Source: Exiguobacterium aurantiacum
GTDB taxonomy: Bacteria; Bacillota; Bacilli; Exiguobacteriales; Exiguobacteriaceae
Assembly (NCBI RefSeq): GCF_024362205.1
Contig: NZ_CP101462.1
Span: forward strand, 834,501 to 898,500
Direction of reading: 5' to 3'
DNA length: 64,000 nucleotides
The notes under the pieces are model-generated. The model did no database searches. It was not told where the DNA came from and saw nothing but the letters and a program-made list of their open reading frames with translations. Both the position numbers and the translations under genes were made by a program. Below are positions 41,626-49,654 of this stretch, one piece after another. Numbering within the stretch: the stretch's first letter is position 1; every line of letters begins with the position of its first letter.

Positions 41626-43014
41626 ATGATTATTAATAACAACATGAACGCAATGAACGCACACCGTAACATGTCTTTCAACACAACACAGACTGGTAAA
41701 TCGATGGAGAAACTTTCTTCAGGTCTTCGCATCAACCGTGCTGGCGATGACGCTGCAGGTCTTGCAATCTCTGAAAAAATGCGTGGACAAATTCGCGGTC
41801 TTGATCAAGCGACACGTAACTCACAAGACTCAATTTCATTGATTCAAACTGCTGAAGGTGCATTGAATGAAACACATTCAATCCTTCAACGTATGCGTGA
41901 ATTAGCTGTTCAATCAGGAAACGATACGAACACAGTGGATGACAGAAATGAAATCCAAAAAGAAATTTCGCAATTAACTTCTGAAGTTGATCGTATTTCG
42001 GCAACGACAGAATTTAACACTAAAAAGCTATTGAATGGTGAGTCTGGTAGTAAAGCAAACTTCGGCTCTAATGCGAACGTATTGATGGCTTCGGCTAGTG
42101 AGCAAGCTGCAGCTGGAACGTATGCAGTTGTTACAACTACAGCGGCTGAACAAGCTTTAACAACAGGAGCTACGTTTGCAAACGCTGCAATTACTGCACC
42201 ATTAAATGGCGCACAAACAGTAAAAATTAACAACCAAAACATCAACTTTAACGCAGTTGCCGGTGATGCTGAAGCGACTGCTACAAACTTCATTAATGCA
42301 CTTAACAGTGCTAATGTTGGTTTGACTGCAAATGGTGATGCAGCTAATGGTATTGATTTGAATTCATTAAAATACGGTTCTGATCAATCAATCACAATTG
42401 AAGCAAGCGCAATTACTGCTGCAATGGGATTGACTACAGATGCAACAACAAACACTTCGGATATCGGAGTTGATGTAGCTGGTACAATTAACGGTGTTGC
42501 TGCTAGTGGAAAAGGCACTACATTGACAGGTAGTGGAGCGTCTACTGGTGTTTCGGTAACGCTTACTAACACTTCTGCCTCTGCAGCTGCTGGAGCACGA
42601 GGAGATGTAGTAGTAACTCAAAATGCATTGACTGCTCAAATTGGTGCAAATGCTGATCAAAATATCTCTATCAGTATCTCAAGCATGTCTTCATCAGACT
42701 TGGGAATCGCTGGTTTAGATTTGACATCACAGTCAGGTGCTAACTCTGCTATTACTCTCGTTGACAATGCAATCAAGTCAGTTTCTGGAGAACGTTCAAA
42801 ACTAGGTTCTGTGCAAAACCGTCTTGAGCACACAATTAACAACTTGAGTGTTGGAGCTGAAAACCTCCAAGCTGCTGAATCACGTGTACGTGACGTTGAT
42901 ATGGCGAAAGAGATGATGAGCTTTACGAAGAACAACATCCTCAACCAAGCTGCGCAAGCAATGATGGCTCAATCGAATTCCCAACCGCAGGCAGTACTTC
43001 AACTCCTTCGGTAA
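41626..43014 (+). CDS. hag: Flagellin Hag; reading frame of the unspliced message
   Basis: This is the main filament protein. The 462-residue product has the conserved N-terminal domain (MIINNNMNAMNAHRNM, SGLRINRAGDDAAGLAISEK, LLQRMREL-like ILQRMRELAVQSGNDT) and C-terminal domain (SVGAENLQAAESRVRDVDMA, NNILNQAAQAMMAQ). Between them is an exposed region of about 200 residues rich in Thr, Ala, Asn. The start at 41626 follows GGAGGGA. The last 45 bases, 42970-43014, appear to belong to a group I intron and encode QSNSQPQAVLQLLR plus stop. The spliced message would end in QANQQPQAVLQLLR from 43366-43410, giving the same length. Codon use is AT-richer than in neighbours. Confidence 0.93.
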   Translation: MIINNNMNAMNAHRNMSFNTTQTGKSMEKLSSGLRINRAGDDAAGLAISEKMRGQIRGLDQATRNSQDSISLIQTAEGALNETHSILQRMRELAVQSGNDTNTVDDRNEIQKEISQLTSEVDRISATTEFNTKKLLNGESGSKANFGSNANVLMASASEQAAAGTYAVVTTTAAEQALTTGATFANAAITAPLNGAQTVKINNQNINFNAVAGDAEATATNFINALNSANVGLTANGDAANGIDLNSLKYGSDQSITIEASAITAAMGLTTDATTNTSDIGVDVAGTINGVAASGKGTTLTGSGASTGVSVTLTNTSASAAAGARGDVVVTQNALTAQIGANADQNISISISSMSSSDLGIAGLDLTSQSGANSAITLVDNAIKSVSGERSKLGSVQNRLEHTINNLSVGAENLQAAESRVRDVDMAKEMMSFTKNNILNQAAQAMMAQSNSQPQAVLQLLR

Positions 43015-43365
43015 GGAATGACGGGCGTCTTATCTGGTAACGGATAAGAGTACAACTGGGTGAATTGCTGGGACTCCTTAGAGCCCTCCTTACGACAACG
43101 TGACTGGAAACGGTGAGCGTGAACGTTTTGAAAAAAGGAAGGGATTGGACAATCAGCAGCCAAGCATCTGTCAGGAAACTGTGATGAAGGTTCAACGACT
43201 AGGATGAACGACCTACCGACTTAACGTCCATGGTTATGAGATCCGTACCTCGTAAACGGCGAGGGAAGTGCCCAGCCCCTACTTTACAATAACATTTGTT
43301 TTTATATCGATATTGTAAAAGGGTGAAGATATAGTCTGGTCCATATTGAAAAATATGGGGAATCG
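42970..43365 (+). ncRNA. Group I intron (IA-like) inside the hag gene
   Basis: The conserved core elements are visible in order: P (GAATTGCTGGGA near 43061-43072), Q (AATCAGCAGCCAAG near 43150-43163), R (GGTTCAACGACTA near 43188-43200) and S (AAGATATAGTC near 43326-43336). GACTA of R and TAGTC of S form P7; a P2-like hairpin CTTATC/GATAAG lies at about 43029-43048, and CCCTCCTT pairs with AAGGAAGGG as P5. The likely 5' site is after U42969 (GGCT|CAAT), and the 3' site after G43365 (AATCG|CAAGC). A pair four bases later (42973/43369) would also stay in frame. I could not find a convincing P1 pairing, so the exact ends need testing. The length is about 396 bases. Confidence 0.8.
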
Positions 43366-43410
43366 CAAGCAAACCAACAGCCGCAAGCTGTGCTTCAATT
43401 GCTCCGTTAA
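43366..43410 (+). other. hag: Second exon of hag
   Basis: These 45 bases encode QANQQPQAVLQLLR and a TAA stop, the normal flagellin C-terminus (compare AMLAQANQQPQ in other Bacilli). They have no start codon or RBS and make sense only when joined to 42969 by splicing. Confidence 0.82.
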
Positions 43411-43438
43411 TATAGCAATTGACTATTTAAAAGTTATA

Positions 43439-44290
43439 CTAAAAACCGTGGAGCTCATGCTTCACGGTTTTCACGTCTTGCCATTTGTAGACAACTGACC
43501 AATATGTTCGATTTAAGCGCCGGGCAATCTCACGGTCAGTGATTTCTTGGTGTTTCCATTTAATCAATAAAGCGATTTCTTCACTTGAATATGGACGGGC
43601 TGGGATTGATACCCGGACCGAATAATCAGGATGTGAGATTTTGTAGTGAGCGATTTCTGAAGCGAGACGTGTCTCCCAATCCAATTTATACGCAAAGTCT
43701 GGCAACTCAGTCAGATAAAATTTCAACATATCAAGTATGTGAAATGTATCGATGACTTTAGTTGTTTTAAGATAATAGCCTTTCCCACTTGGCGTACCTG
43801 ACGTCCTTACATTGACGTGAAAGTGCTCGGATAAGAAAACTACCAGTTTTTCTAACTGTTCTTTAGAGAAAGCTTGTAAATAGAAGGCGATGTGTGGTGT
43901 GAATTGGATTTCTTTTTTCTTGTGATTGAACCGTTTACTAAGTAGAAGGGAACCATCATCGAGATAAAGCGTGAGAAGAAATGAAGGGTGACGAATGTCT
44001 TCGAGCAATTCGAACGGAATCTGTTTTGTATTGTTTGGATAGAATAGTGGAAACAATCTCGTCATGAGTGGAATCGAACGAGATACCAAGTTGTTGCCGC
44101 GTAAATACAGTAAATTAGGAAGCTTTCGTTGCTTCCACTCCCGGTAGCTTAATTGTCCTATGCTAAAATGTTCGCGGTAGCTGTTATTCACACGTCGATC
44201 GTACACATAACATTTCGTGATTTCTCCATCCCCTAAAATACTCGCGACCAATATGGCGATTTGCTCCTCTGAAAGCCCTTCCCACTCCAT
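43439..44290 (-). CDS. LAGLIDADG homing endonuclease, free-standing beside the hag intron
   Basis: This 283-residue DNA endonuclease has two LAGLIDADG motifs: AILVASILGDGE (acidic Asp21) and LLTLYLDDGSL (Asp111 or Asp112), so it can act as a monomer. The two repeats are followed by a C-terminal helix-turn-helix (SSEEIALLIKWKHQEITDRE, then IARRLNRTYWSVV) that may add DNA contacts. It lies outside the intron, 28 bases after exon 2 of hag, in the opposite direction, with an AAGGGAGAG RBS. It is AT-rich like its surroundings. The natural guess is that it cuts intronless hag alleles; not proven. Confidence 0.85.
   Translation of the reverse strand: MEWEGLSEEQIAILVASILGDGEITKCYVYDRRVNNSYREHFSIGQLSYREWKQRKLPNLLYLRGNNLVSRSIPLMTRLFPLFYPNNTKQIPFELLEDIRHPSFLLTLYLDDGSLLLSKRFNHKKKEIQFTPHIAFYLQAFSKEQLEKLVVFLSEHFHVNVRTSGTPSGKGYYLKTTKVIDTFHILDMLKFYLTELPDFAYKLDWETRLASEIAHYKISHPDYSVRVSIPARPYSSEEIALLIKWKHQEITDREIARRLNRTYWSVVYKWQDVKTVKHELHGF
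43442..43471. terminator. Hairpin terminator after hag exon 2, within the end of the endonuclease gene
   Basis: AAAACCGTGGAGC-TCAT-GCTTCACGGTTTT stem (one G-U). It can end hag transcription; on the minus strand its T-run overlaps the endonuclease stop codon, so it may serve both. Confidence 0.72.
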
Positions 44291-44379
44291 CGATGCTCTC
44301 TCCCTTACGAAATAGTAGCTTCAATTTATTTATTCCCGTTTTGAACAGTGGACCGGTTGCAATAATGGACTAGCTCGAA

Positions 44380-44406
44380 TCAACTTTTTGATTGACAAGT
44401 CGATAC
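44380..44406 (+). promoter_or_regulatory. SigD-like promoter before the small ORF, flaG and fliD
   Basis: TCAA, 15 bases, then GTCGATAC resembles TAAA-N15-GCCGATAT (3 of 4 and 6 of 8). It lies 23 bases before the next start codon. Confidence 0.45.
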
Positions 44407-44429
44407 ATACACTGAGAGAAGGTGTATAG

Positions 44430-44657
44430 ATGATTAACGAATTACAGCAGCAACTACATACAATTCAGATTGAACAAAAACGATTGACGGAAGTTGAGGA
44501 CGTCTTACGGACGATGCGTTCAATCGCGATCGAGGCAACACAATGTGTGGGTAAGAGACGATTACAATTGAATGACCAATTTCGGGAACTACAAGCTCAC
44601 CTGTACTATTTAGAACGTGAAAAGCAGGAACCATTTCAGCAAAATACTGCAAATTGA
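44430..44657 (+). CDS. Small helical protein between hag and flaG
   Basis: A 75-residue helical product of unknown function. LTEVEDVLRTMRSIAIEATQ resembles the flagellin N-terminal helix (LNETHSILQRMRELAVQS in Hag), so it could be a flagellin-derived remnant or a small flagellar chaperone-like protein. The start ATG follows GAGAGAAGG. It is 54 bases before flaG and probably co-transcribed. Confidence 0.6.
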   Translation: MINELQQQLHTIQIEQKRLTEVEDVLRTMRSIAIEATQCVGKRRLQLNDQFRELQAHLYYLEREKQEPFQQNTAN

Positions 44658-44711
44658 TGGTGAATGAACCGATAAAGTCCATGAGAACAATTATAAGAGG
44701 AGCAGAAGCTT

Positions 44712-45068
44712 ATGAACCCGACCATCTCTGAAGTCCGGCTTCACCTACCTTCTTCTGTATTGCCGTATGAACAAACGAAAAACGTGTTCGTCGAGGCGAA
44801 TCATGCTCGTCTCGCCGATGAAGGTATCGTTATTCTTCCGACGCCTCAACACGTCACCAAGTTAGAGGCGGCCGTCGAGAAGGCGAATGTTGTGTTAGAC
44901 CAACAACGTACCGGTCTGAAGTTTATGAAACACGAGAAATTGAACGACTATTATATTCAAATCGTGGATACGAATAACGAAGTCATCCGCGAGATTCCAA
45001 GCAAGAAGTCACTCGACTTCTTCGCGGCGTTCATGGAGTTTAACAATTTATTTGATGAACGTGTCTAA
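44712..45068 (+). CDS. flaG: FlaG family flagellar protein
   Basis: The 118-residue product carries the FlaG domain in its second half: LDQQRTGLKFMKHEKLNDYY and VDTNNEVIREIPSKKSLDFF. FlaG proteins affect filament length. It is the counterpart of YvyC, directly before fliD as in B. subtilis. The RBS is AAGAGGAG. Confidence 0.9.
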   Translation: MNPTISEVRLHLPSSVLPYEQTKNVFVEANHARLADEGIVILPTPQHVTKLEAAVEKANVVLDQQRTGLKFMKHEKLNDYYIQIVDTNNEVIREIPSKKSLDFFAAFMEFNNLFDERV

Positions 45069-45080
45069 AGGAGGCTAACT

Positions 45081-46775
45081 ATGACATCACCAATCCGATT
45101 TGGCGGACTCGCCAGTGGAATTGATACCGATACAATCATTAAGCAATTGATGCAAGTCGAACGGGCACCGGTCGACAAGCTCGAACAAAAGAAACAAACG
45201 ACTGAATGGAAGCGTGACGCGTATCGCGAGATCAACCGCTCGCTTATGAATCTACGTAATAGTGCAGTCGATCTCATGTTCAGCCGTAACTTCTATGCGA
45301 AGACGTCGAGTTCTTCCGATTCTTCAAAAATTAGTGTGACGGCAGGACCTTCTAGCGGCAACAGTGCGCTTCGCATCGACTCGGTGACGCAACTCGCAAC
45401 GTCAGCGACGACGATTTTAAGTGCGACTGATAAAAATGGTGCCGCATTGACAGGCACGACAAAGCTCTCAGATATGAATGGTTTTGTCGCCGGCCAAAAA
45501 CGTGTCATTCAAGAGACGGCTCGTACTGAAATGACGTTACCGAAAGATTTGGATTTTGCCGCAATGACACTTAAAGATGCTACAGGAACTGTATTGAACA
45601 AAGCAGATTTTAATTATGATGCGACAACTGGAAAATTAACAGCTACGAATACAACGACCTATCCAGATGGAGTAATTCCTCAAGGAGTTTCTGCAGAGTA
45701 TATTTCAGGTACTGGCTTTGAAATTCAATACAAATCATCGGTGACCGGGACTTACAAAAAGATTGAGTTGAGTGCGACTGCGACCGTACAAGAACTGATG
45801 AGCAAGTTGAACGAGAAAGATACAGGATTATCGGCATTCTTCGAATCCTCGACTGGTAAAATCTCGCTATCTACGAAAGAAACTGGCGCAAATGCTACAA
45901 TTGACTTTGATACGAGTTTCAAAACAGCGTTCTCGGTAGGCGCGACGAATCCCGTCGGTCAGAATGCCAAGTTCAAAGTGAACGGAATCGATGTGGAGCG
46001 AGCTTCGAATACGGTAACCATCGACAATATGACGCTCACATTGAAATCGACGTTTACTGCTACAGAAGGCGCCGTAACACTCTCCGCTGCTACCGATACG
46101 CAAAAAATCTTCGACAACATCAAAGGGTTCGTCGATAAATACAATGAAACGATTGACTTGATGAACAAGAAAGTCCGAGAAGACAAGTTCCGCTCGTTCG
46201 CGCCGCTGACAAAAGCGCAACGTGATGAACTGTCTGAAGACGAGATCAAGAAGTGGGAAGAGAAAGCGATGAGCGGAATGCTCCGTGGCGACACGATTGT
46301 TCGTAGTGCGATGGATACGATGCGCAGTAAGTGGTCAAGCACCTCGTCTGCGACGAACGACGATGCGATGAAGCAACTGTTCCAAATCGGCCTCTCGACC
46401 GGCGCCGACTTCACGAACGGTGGGAAGATTGAGCTGAATGAAGAAAAACTCAAAGCCGCCATCGAGAAGAACCCGGAGCAAGTGTATCAGCTGTTCACGA
46501 ATGCGGAGAGTGGATTACTTCCACAAATCCGGGATGCGGCGGCTGCTTCACGCTCGACCATCACTCGTATCGCCGGAGCTGACGGTTCTGGCGCCCCGAC
46601 GTATTCGATGGGCCGCGAAATGGCACAAATCGATACGCGGATTCAACGTTTGAATGATTTACTCGTCAATAAAGAAAACGCCTACTACCGTCGCTTCACG
46701 GCGATGGAGACGGCGATGAACCAAGCGAATTCACAAGCGGCATCACTGCAACAGTTTCTAGGCGGAGGCATGTAA
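45081..46775 (+). CDS. fliD: Flagellar cap protein FliD
   Basis: FliD sits at the filament tip and helps flagellin polymerise. The 564-residue protein starts IRFGGLASGIDTDTIIKQLM with VERAPVDKLEQKKQTTEWKR, has a variable middle part that includes an AT-richer stretch near 45560-45730, and ends in a helical C-terminus (MGREMAQIDTRIQRLNDLL). The RBS is AAAGGAGG. Confidence 0.95.
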   Translation: MTSPIRFGGLASGIDTDTIIKQLMQVERAPVDKLEQKKQTTEWKRDAYREINRSLMNLRNSAVDLMFSRNFYAKTSSSSDSSKISVTAGPSSGNSALRIDSVTQLATSATTILSATDKNGAALTGTTKLSDMNGFVAGQKRVIQETARTEMTLPKDLDFAAMTLKDATGTVLNKADFNYDATTGKLTATNTTTYPDGVIPQGVSAEYISGTGFEIQYKSSVTGTYKKIELSATATVQELMSKLNEKDTGLSAFFESSTGKISLSTKETGANATIDFDTSFKTAFSVGATNPVGQNAKFKVNGIDVERASNTVTIDNMTLTLKSTFTATEGAVTLSAATDTQKIFDNIKGFVDKYNETIDLMNKKVREDKFRSFAPLTKAQRDELSEDEIKKWEEKAMSGMLRGDTIVRSAMDTMRSKWSSTSSATNDDAMKQLFQIGLSTGADFTNGGKIELNEEKLKAAIEKNPEQVYQLFTNAESGLLPQIRDAAAASRSTITRIAGADGSGAPTYSMGREMAQIDTRIQRLNDLLVNKENAYYRRFTAMETAMNQANSQAASLQQFLGGGM

Positions 46776-46789
46776 GAGGAGGAATTTAA

Positions 46790-47164
46790 ATGGTAGCCAA
46801 CCCATATGCAGCATATCAAAACAACGCGGTCACAACCGCAAATCCACAGGAACTGACGCTCATGCTGTATGACGGGGCGCTCAAGTTCACGCGCCTCGCC
46901 AAGCTCGCACTCGAGCAAGGAAATCCTGACTTGAAAAACACGAACATCCAGAAAACGCAAGCCATCTTCCAAGAGTTGCGTCTGACACTCAATAAAGACA
47001 TCGCGATCTCGGAAAACTTGGATTCGCTCTACGAATATTTGTGGCGCCGTCTCGTCGATGCGAACGTCAAAAACGATACGACGATTCTCGACGAAGTTCT
47101 CGACTTCACGACGGAGCTCCGCGACACGTGGAAGGAAGCGATGAAACTCGCAAAACAAGGATGA
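46790..47164 (+). CDS. fliS: Flagellin export chaperone FliS
   Basis: This helical chaperone binds the flagellin C-terminus. Its 124 residues start NPYAAYQNNAVTTANPQELT then LMLYDGALKF, the family hallmark, and end in TTELRDTWKEAMKLAKQ. The RBS is GAGGAGG. The stop overlaps the fliT start by 4 bases. A divergent second fliS lies at 51603. Confidence 0.95.
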   Translation: MVANPYAAYQNNAVTTANPQELTLMLYDGALKFTRLAKLALEQGNPDLKNTNIQKTQAIFQELRLTLNKDIAISENLDSLYEYLWRRLVDANVKNDTTILDEVLDFTTELRDTWKEAMKLAKQG

Positions 47165-47514
47165 GACCGATTGACGAGATCATCCTCAAAACGCAACGAC
47201 TGAAAGACTTGCTAGCGCAAGTCCCTGAGGAGCCGACGTACGATACGTGGATGGACCAAATCCATGAGCTGCTCGACGACCGCGAGCAGTTGCTGTCAGT
47301 GCACGGTCCTGATTTGAAGGACGCTGACCAGACGGTGATTCGTCAGCTTGTCGACGACAGCCAACAGATTGCCCGCTTAATCGAGGCCGAGCATCAACGG
47401 CTCGGGATGACACTCGGGACGACGCGTCAAGAACGGAAGACGGTCAAATCGTATGTCGACCCTTACGATGACGTCGATTCGAACTTCTCTGGCTTATTTG
47501 ACCAACAGACATGA
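47161..47514 (+). CDS. fliT: FliT-like flagellar chaperone
   Basis: The 117-residue helical protein, coupled to fliS by an ATGA overlap, occupies the fliT position. ILKTQRLKDLLAQVPEEPTY and the central WMDQIHELLDDREQLLSV fit FliT-type helices; sequence similarity within this family is low, so the call relies partly on context. Confidence 0.8.
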   Translation: MRPIDEIILKTQRLKDLLAQVPEEPTYDTWMDQIHELLDDREQLLSVHGPDLKDADQTVIRQLVDDSQQIARLIEAEHQRLGMTLGTTRQERKTVKSYVDPYDDVDSNFSGLFDQQT

Positions 47515-47545
47515 AAACCTCGAGGGCACGCGCCCTCGAGGTTTT
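47514..47545 (+). terminator. Terminator of the flaG-fliD-fliS-fliT operon
   Basis: A perfect 14-bp stem, AAAACCTCGAGGGC-ACGC-GCCCTCGAGGTTTT. Symmetric A and T tracts make it usable for the convergent gene too. Confidence 0.9.
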
Positions 47546-47550
47546 CTGCG

Positions 47551-47916
47551 TCATGACGTCTCCGTTTGTCGTCGTCGTCGCATCAGCTTCAACAGGAAAA
47601 ACGTCACGGTAAAAAGAATCAGCCCGCTCTTGTTGAATTGAATGTAGGCGTGAACCCATGAATCGGTCCGGAGCAAGACGAGCGGGAGGATCGTCACATG
47701 CATGACACTCCAATGAATAAAAATCTGTTTCGGGAACGACCACCGTCTCACTTCGTAAATCACACTCGTCAGGCCGAGGAAGAACGCCATCCCGGCAGCA
47801 ATAAGCGTGTCGTACGCGGCATTCGGTTGACCGTTCCAGATTTGATAGAGGGCCAATAGACCAAAGATGGCAAAGAGAATGATTCCGCGAAACATTCCTT
47901 TTCCTATTAACCTCAT
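47551..47916 (-). CDS. Small membrane protein, DUF3021-like
   Basis: The 121-residue product has four membrane helices. GMAFFLGLTSVIYEVRRWSF followed by KQIFIHWSVMHVTILPL (a helix pair with a histidine) resembles DUF3021 proteins; this is a weak call. The start at 47916 is favoured by AAAGGACGG upstream. It is a single gene convergent with fliT. Confidence 0.55.
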   Translation of the reverse strand: MRLIGKGMFRGIILFAIFGLLALYQIWNGQPNAAYDTLIAAGMAFFLGLTSVIYEVRRWSFPKQIFIHWSVMHVTILPLVLLRTDSWVHAYIQFNKSGLILFTVTFFLLKLMRRRRQTETS

Positions 47917-48072
47917 ATGTACCGTCCTTTCACATATCTGTTTTTTTTTATAGAAGACGTGTGGAAAAGTTTCACCTTGTTGATGTGGATGCAAACACGT
48001 CTGTTTTGTTGTAATATCGGGTAAATACCACTATACCCGTTGCTTCTGTTCTGGAAAGGGGAGGGAAACGAG

Positions 48073-48255
48073 ATGAGTGAGAAAAAGGTAAAACCGAACG
48101 CGAAAGATCGTCGTTACTTCGTCTACGGTCCAGAAGGAGCGTACGATGAATACGTGGAACGGGACCCGAAACTCGAGGCGTACGTCGAAGACGACGCACC
48201 AATCGAAGATAACCCTGATCCGTATGAAGAGGAAGATTTAAAAGCTCGCGGATAA
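48073..48255 (+). CDS. Small acidic protein of unknown function
   Basis: A 60-residue soluble, strongly acidic product with the repeated pattern YVERDPKLEAYVEDDAPIED and EDNPDPYEEEDL. No family is recognised. It has a GGGGAGGG RBS and its own terminator, which support it as a real gene. Confidence 0.6.
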   Translation: MSEKKVKPNAKDRRYFVYGPEGAYDEYVERDPKLEAYVEDDAPIEDNPDPYEEEDLKARG

Positions 48256-48267
48256 ATGTCAAGACCG

Positions 48268-48297
48268 AACAAGGCTCAATTGCGAGCCTTGTTTTTT
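48268..48297 (+). terminator. Terminator of the small acidic protein gene
   Basis: AACAAGGCTC-AATTGC-GAGCCTTGTT with T6. Confidence 0.88.
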
Positions 48298-48407
48298 ATT
48301 GTGACGGGGTGGGGACCTGGTACTTTTTATTGCCAAGGTCAGGTGGATGAATCCGTTATGCTCGTTGTATCAACTATCACTCGTCACATCAAAAGGAGAG
48401 ATTTTCA

Positions 48408-49046
48408 ATGAACATGAAACGATACGGATTCTTATTTGCCTTACCACTCGCGCTACTTGTCGGCTGTGGGGAAGAAGCCGAACTTGCCTCTAGCACGGCA
48501 CCGACGGAACAAACCGAGGATGTGAAAGAACAGAAAGCTGAAAAACAGGCAGAAACAGTGGTCGAGGAAAATGCTGAAGTGTATGACAGTGAAATCGGCA
48601 TAAACACGATTCACATGAAGAATACCGAGTTGACGATGAATGAGACGATGGGATCGGTTCAGTTCAACGTCAATAAAATTCAGACGTCGCGTCTGAACGT
48701 CGCAGAAGACTATCTGGATATGTTCGACGGAAAAGACGAAGTGACGCTCGTCGTCGTGAACGTCACTGCTGAGAACACAGTCGATGACACGATTCACTTT
48801 TATCCGGACCAAGGCACACTCGTCACGAACACGGGTGAACAGATCGATGCCAATCTTTGGTTCTCTGATGACGTCGGCGGGGATTTCCTTGGAAAAGTGA
48901 AGAAGGAAGGGAACGTGATGTTCATGGCGGACGCGATGCCGGAAGAATTGACCGAAGTCCGGTTCATCGTCGGAGGACCAACGAACACGGATTATGAGAA
49001 GTTGGCCGAGGAGTCGTACGAATACAAAATCGATGTCACCAAATAA
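48408..49046 (+). CDS. Lipoprotein, possibly DUF4352-like
   Basis: The 212-residue product has a lipoprotein signal with lipobox LLVGC at residues 17-21, an acidic linker of about 40 residues rich in Glu/Lys/Thr, and a beta-rich domain. The domain includes DEVTLVVVNVTAENTVDDTI and GTLVTNTGEQIDANLWFSDD, with a late GNVMFMADAMPEELTEVRFI, the pattern of DUF4352 immunoglobulin-like domains. The function is unknown. The RBS is AAAGGAGAG. Confidence 0.75.
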   Translation: MNMKRYGFLFALPLALLVGCGEEAELASSTAPTEQTEDVKEQKAEKQAETVVEENAEVYDSEIGINTIHMKNTELTMNETMGSVQFNVNKIQTSRLNVAEDYLDMFDGKDEVTLVVVNVTAENTVDDTIHFYPDQGTLVTNTGEQIDANLWFSDDVGGDFLGKVKKEGNVMFMADAMPEELTEVRFIVGGPTNTDYEKLAEESYEYKIDVTK

Positions 49047-49085
49047 AGAGAAAGCGCATCGTCGTGATGCGCTTTCTCTTTATTT
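49041..49085. terminator. Long bidirectional terminator overlapping both stop codons
   Basis: A perfect inverted repeat of about 20 bp (arms 49041-49060 and 49066-49085) with a GTCGT loop. The stem includes the stop codons of the lipoprotein gene and of the convergent DinB-like gene. Confidence 0.92.
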
Positions 49086-49580
49086 ACGTTGATGCGGCAG
49101 TGGGATCGTCAGCACGTTCCAGTTCTCTCCGGCGAATACCTTCGCCAAGTAGACGATCTGGCCGACATGATAACTGTAATGCGACACTTGTTTCTCGATC
49201 GCCCAGATGACGCTTTTTTCCTGGCCGCGGATGAAGACGGTCTTGCCGATGTCTTCCGGTGTGAGGCTCGCCAAGACATCATCTAACAGCTGCCAGCGCT
49301 CGTCCCACGTCGCCATGAGCTCTGCACGAGACAACTGTTGGTCCTCGAACTCGGCGTCACGGTTCCGGTCCGGTTTCTCACCATCCGTCGTCAAAAAGTT
49401 GGTCCAACGTGACAATATATTGTTCGAGATATGTTGGACGATGACGGCGAGCGAAAGTGTGTCCACTGCCAGCACGCGATGTAAGTCATCGTCGCTTACT
49501 TGATTCAGCGCGCTTTCGGCGAGCTGTTTCTGTTCTTGAAAGATGCTTCGTACTTCTGTCATGTAACGTTGTTCAAACAT
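49080..49580 (-). CDS. DinB-like protein (DUF1572)
   Basis: This 166-residue four-helix-bundle protein has three candidate metal-binding histidines in the usual places: IVQHISNN near residue 50, and VSHYSYHVGQI near residue 135. DUF1572/DinB-superfamily members may be thiol-linked transferases, but the role is unknown. The RBS is AAGGGGG. Confidence 0.82.
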   Translation of the reverse strand: MFEQRYMTEVRSIFQEQKQLAESALNQVSDDDLHRVLAVDTLSLAVIVQHISNNILSRWTNFLTTDGEKPDRNRDAEFEDQQLSRAELMATWDERWQLLDDVLASLTPEDIGKTVFIRGQEKSVIWAIEKQVSHYSYHVGQIVYLAKVFAGENWNVLTIPLPHQRK

Positions 49581-49654
49581 GTTGGTTCCCCCTTATGTCG
49601 TGTCTTTCTCCCATACCCGAAATCAAGAAAAGACGAACAGGAAGTCCTGGCCGT

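Noticed and set aside
42970-43014. Simple recent tandem duplication of the hag 3' end
   Set aside because: The two 45-base copies differ at 14 positions, mostly synonymous, and are separated by intron core sequence; a fresh duplication would be nearly identical.
43015-43365. A short protein-coding gene in the space after the unspliced hag stop
   Set aside because: Frames are short and the stretch is explained by conserved intron core elements.
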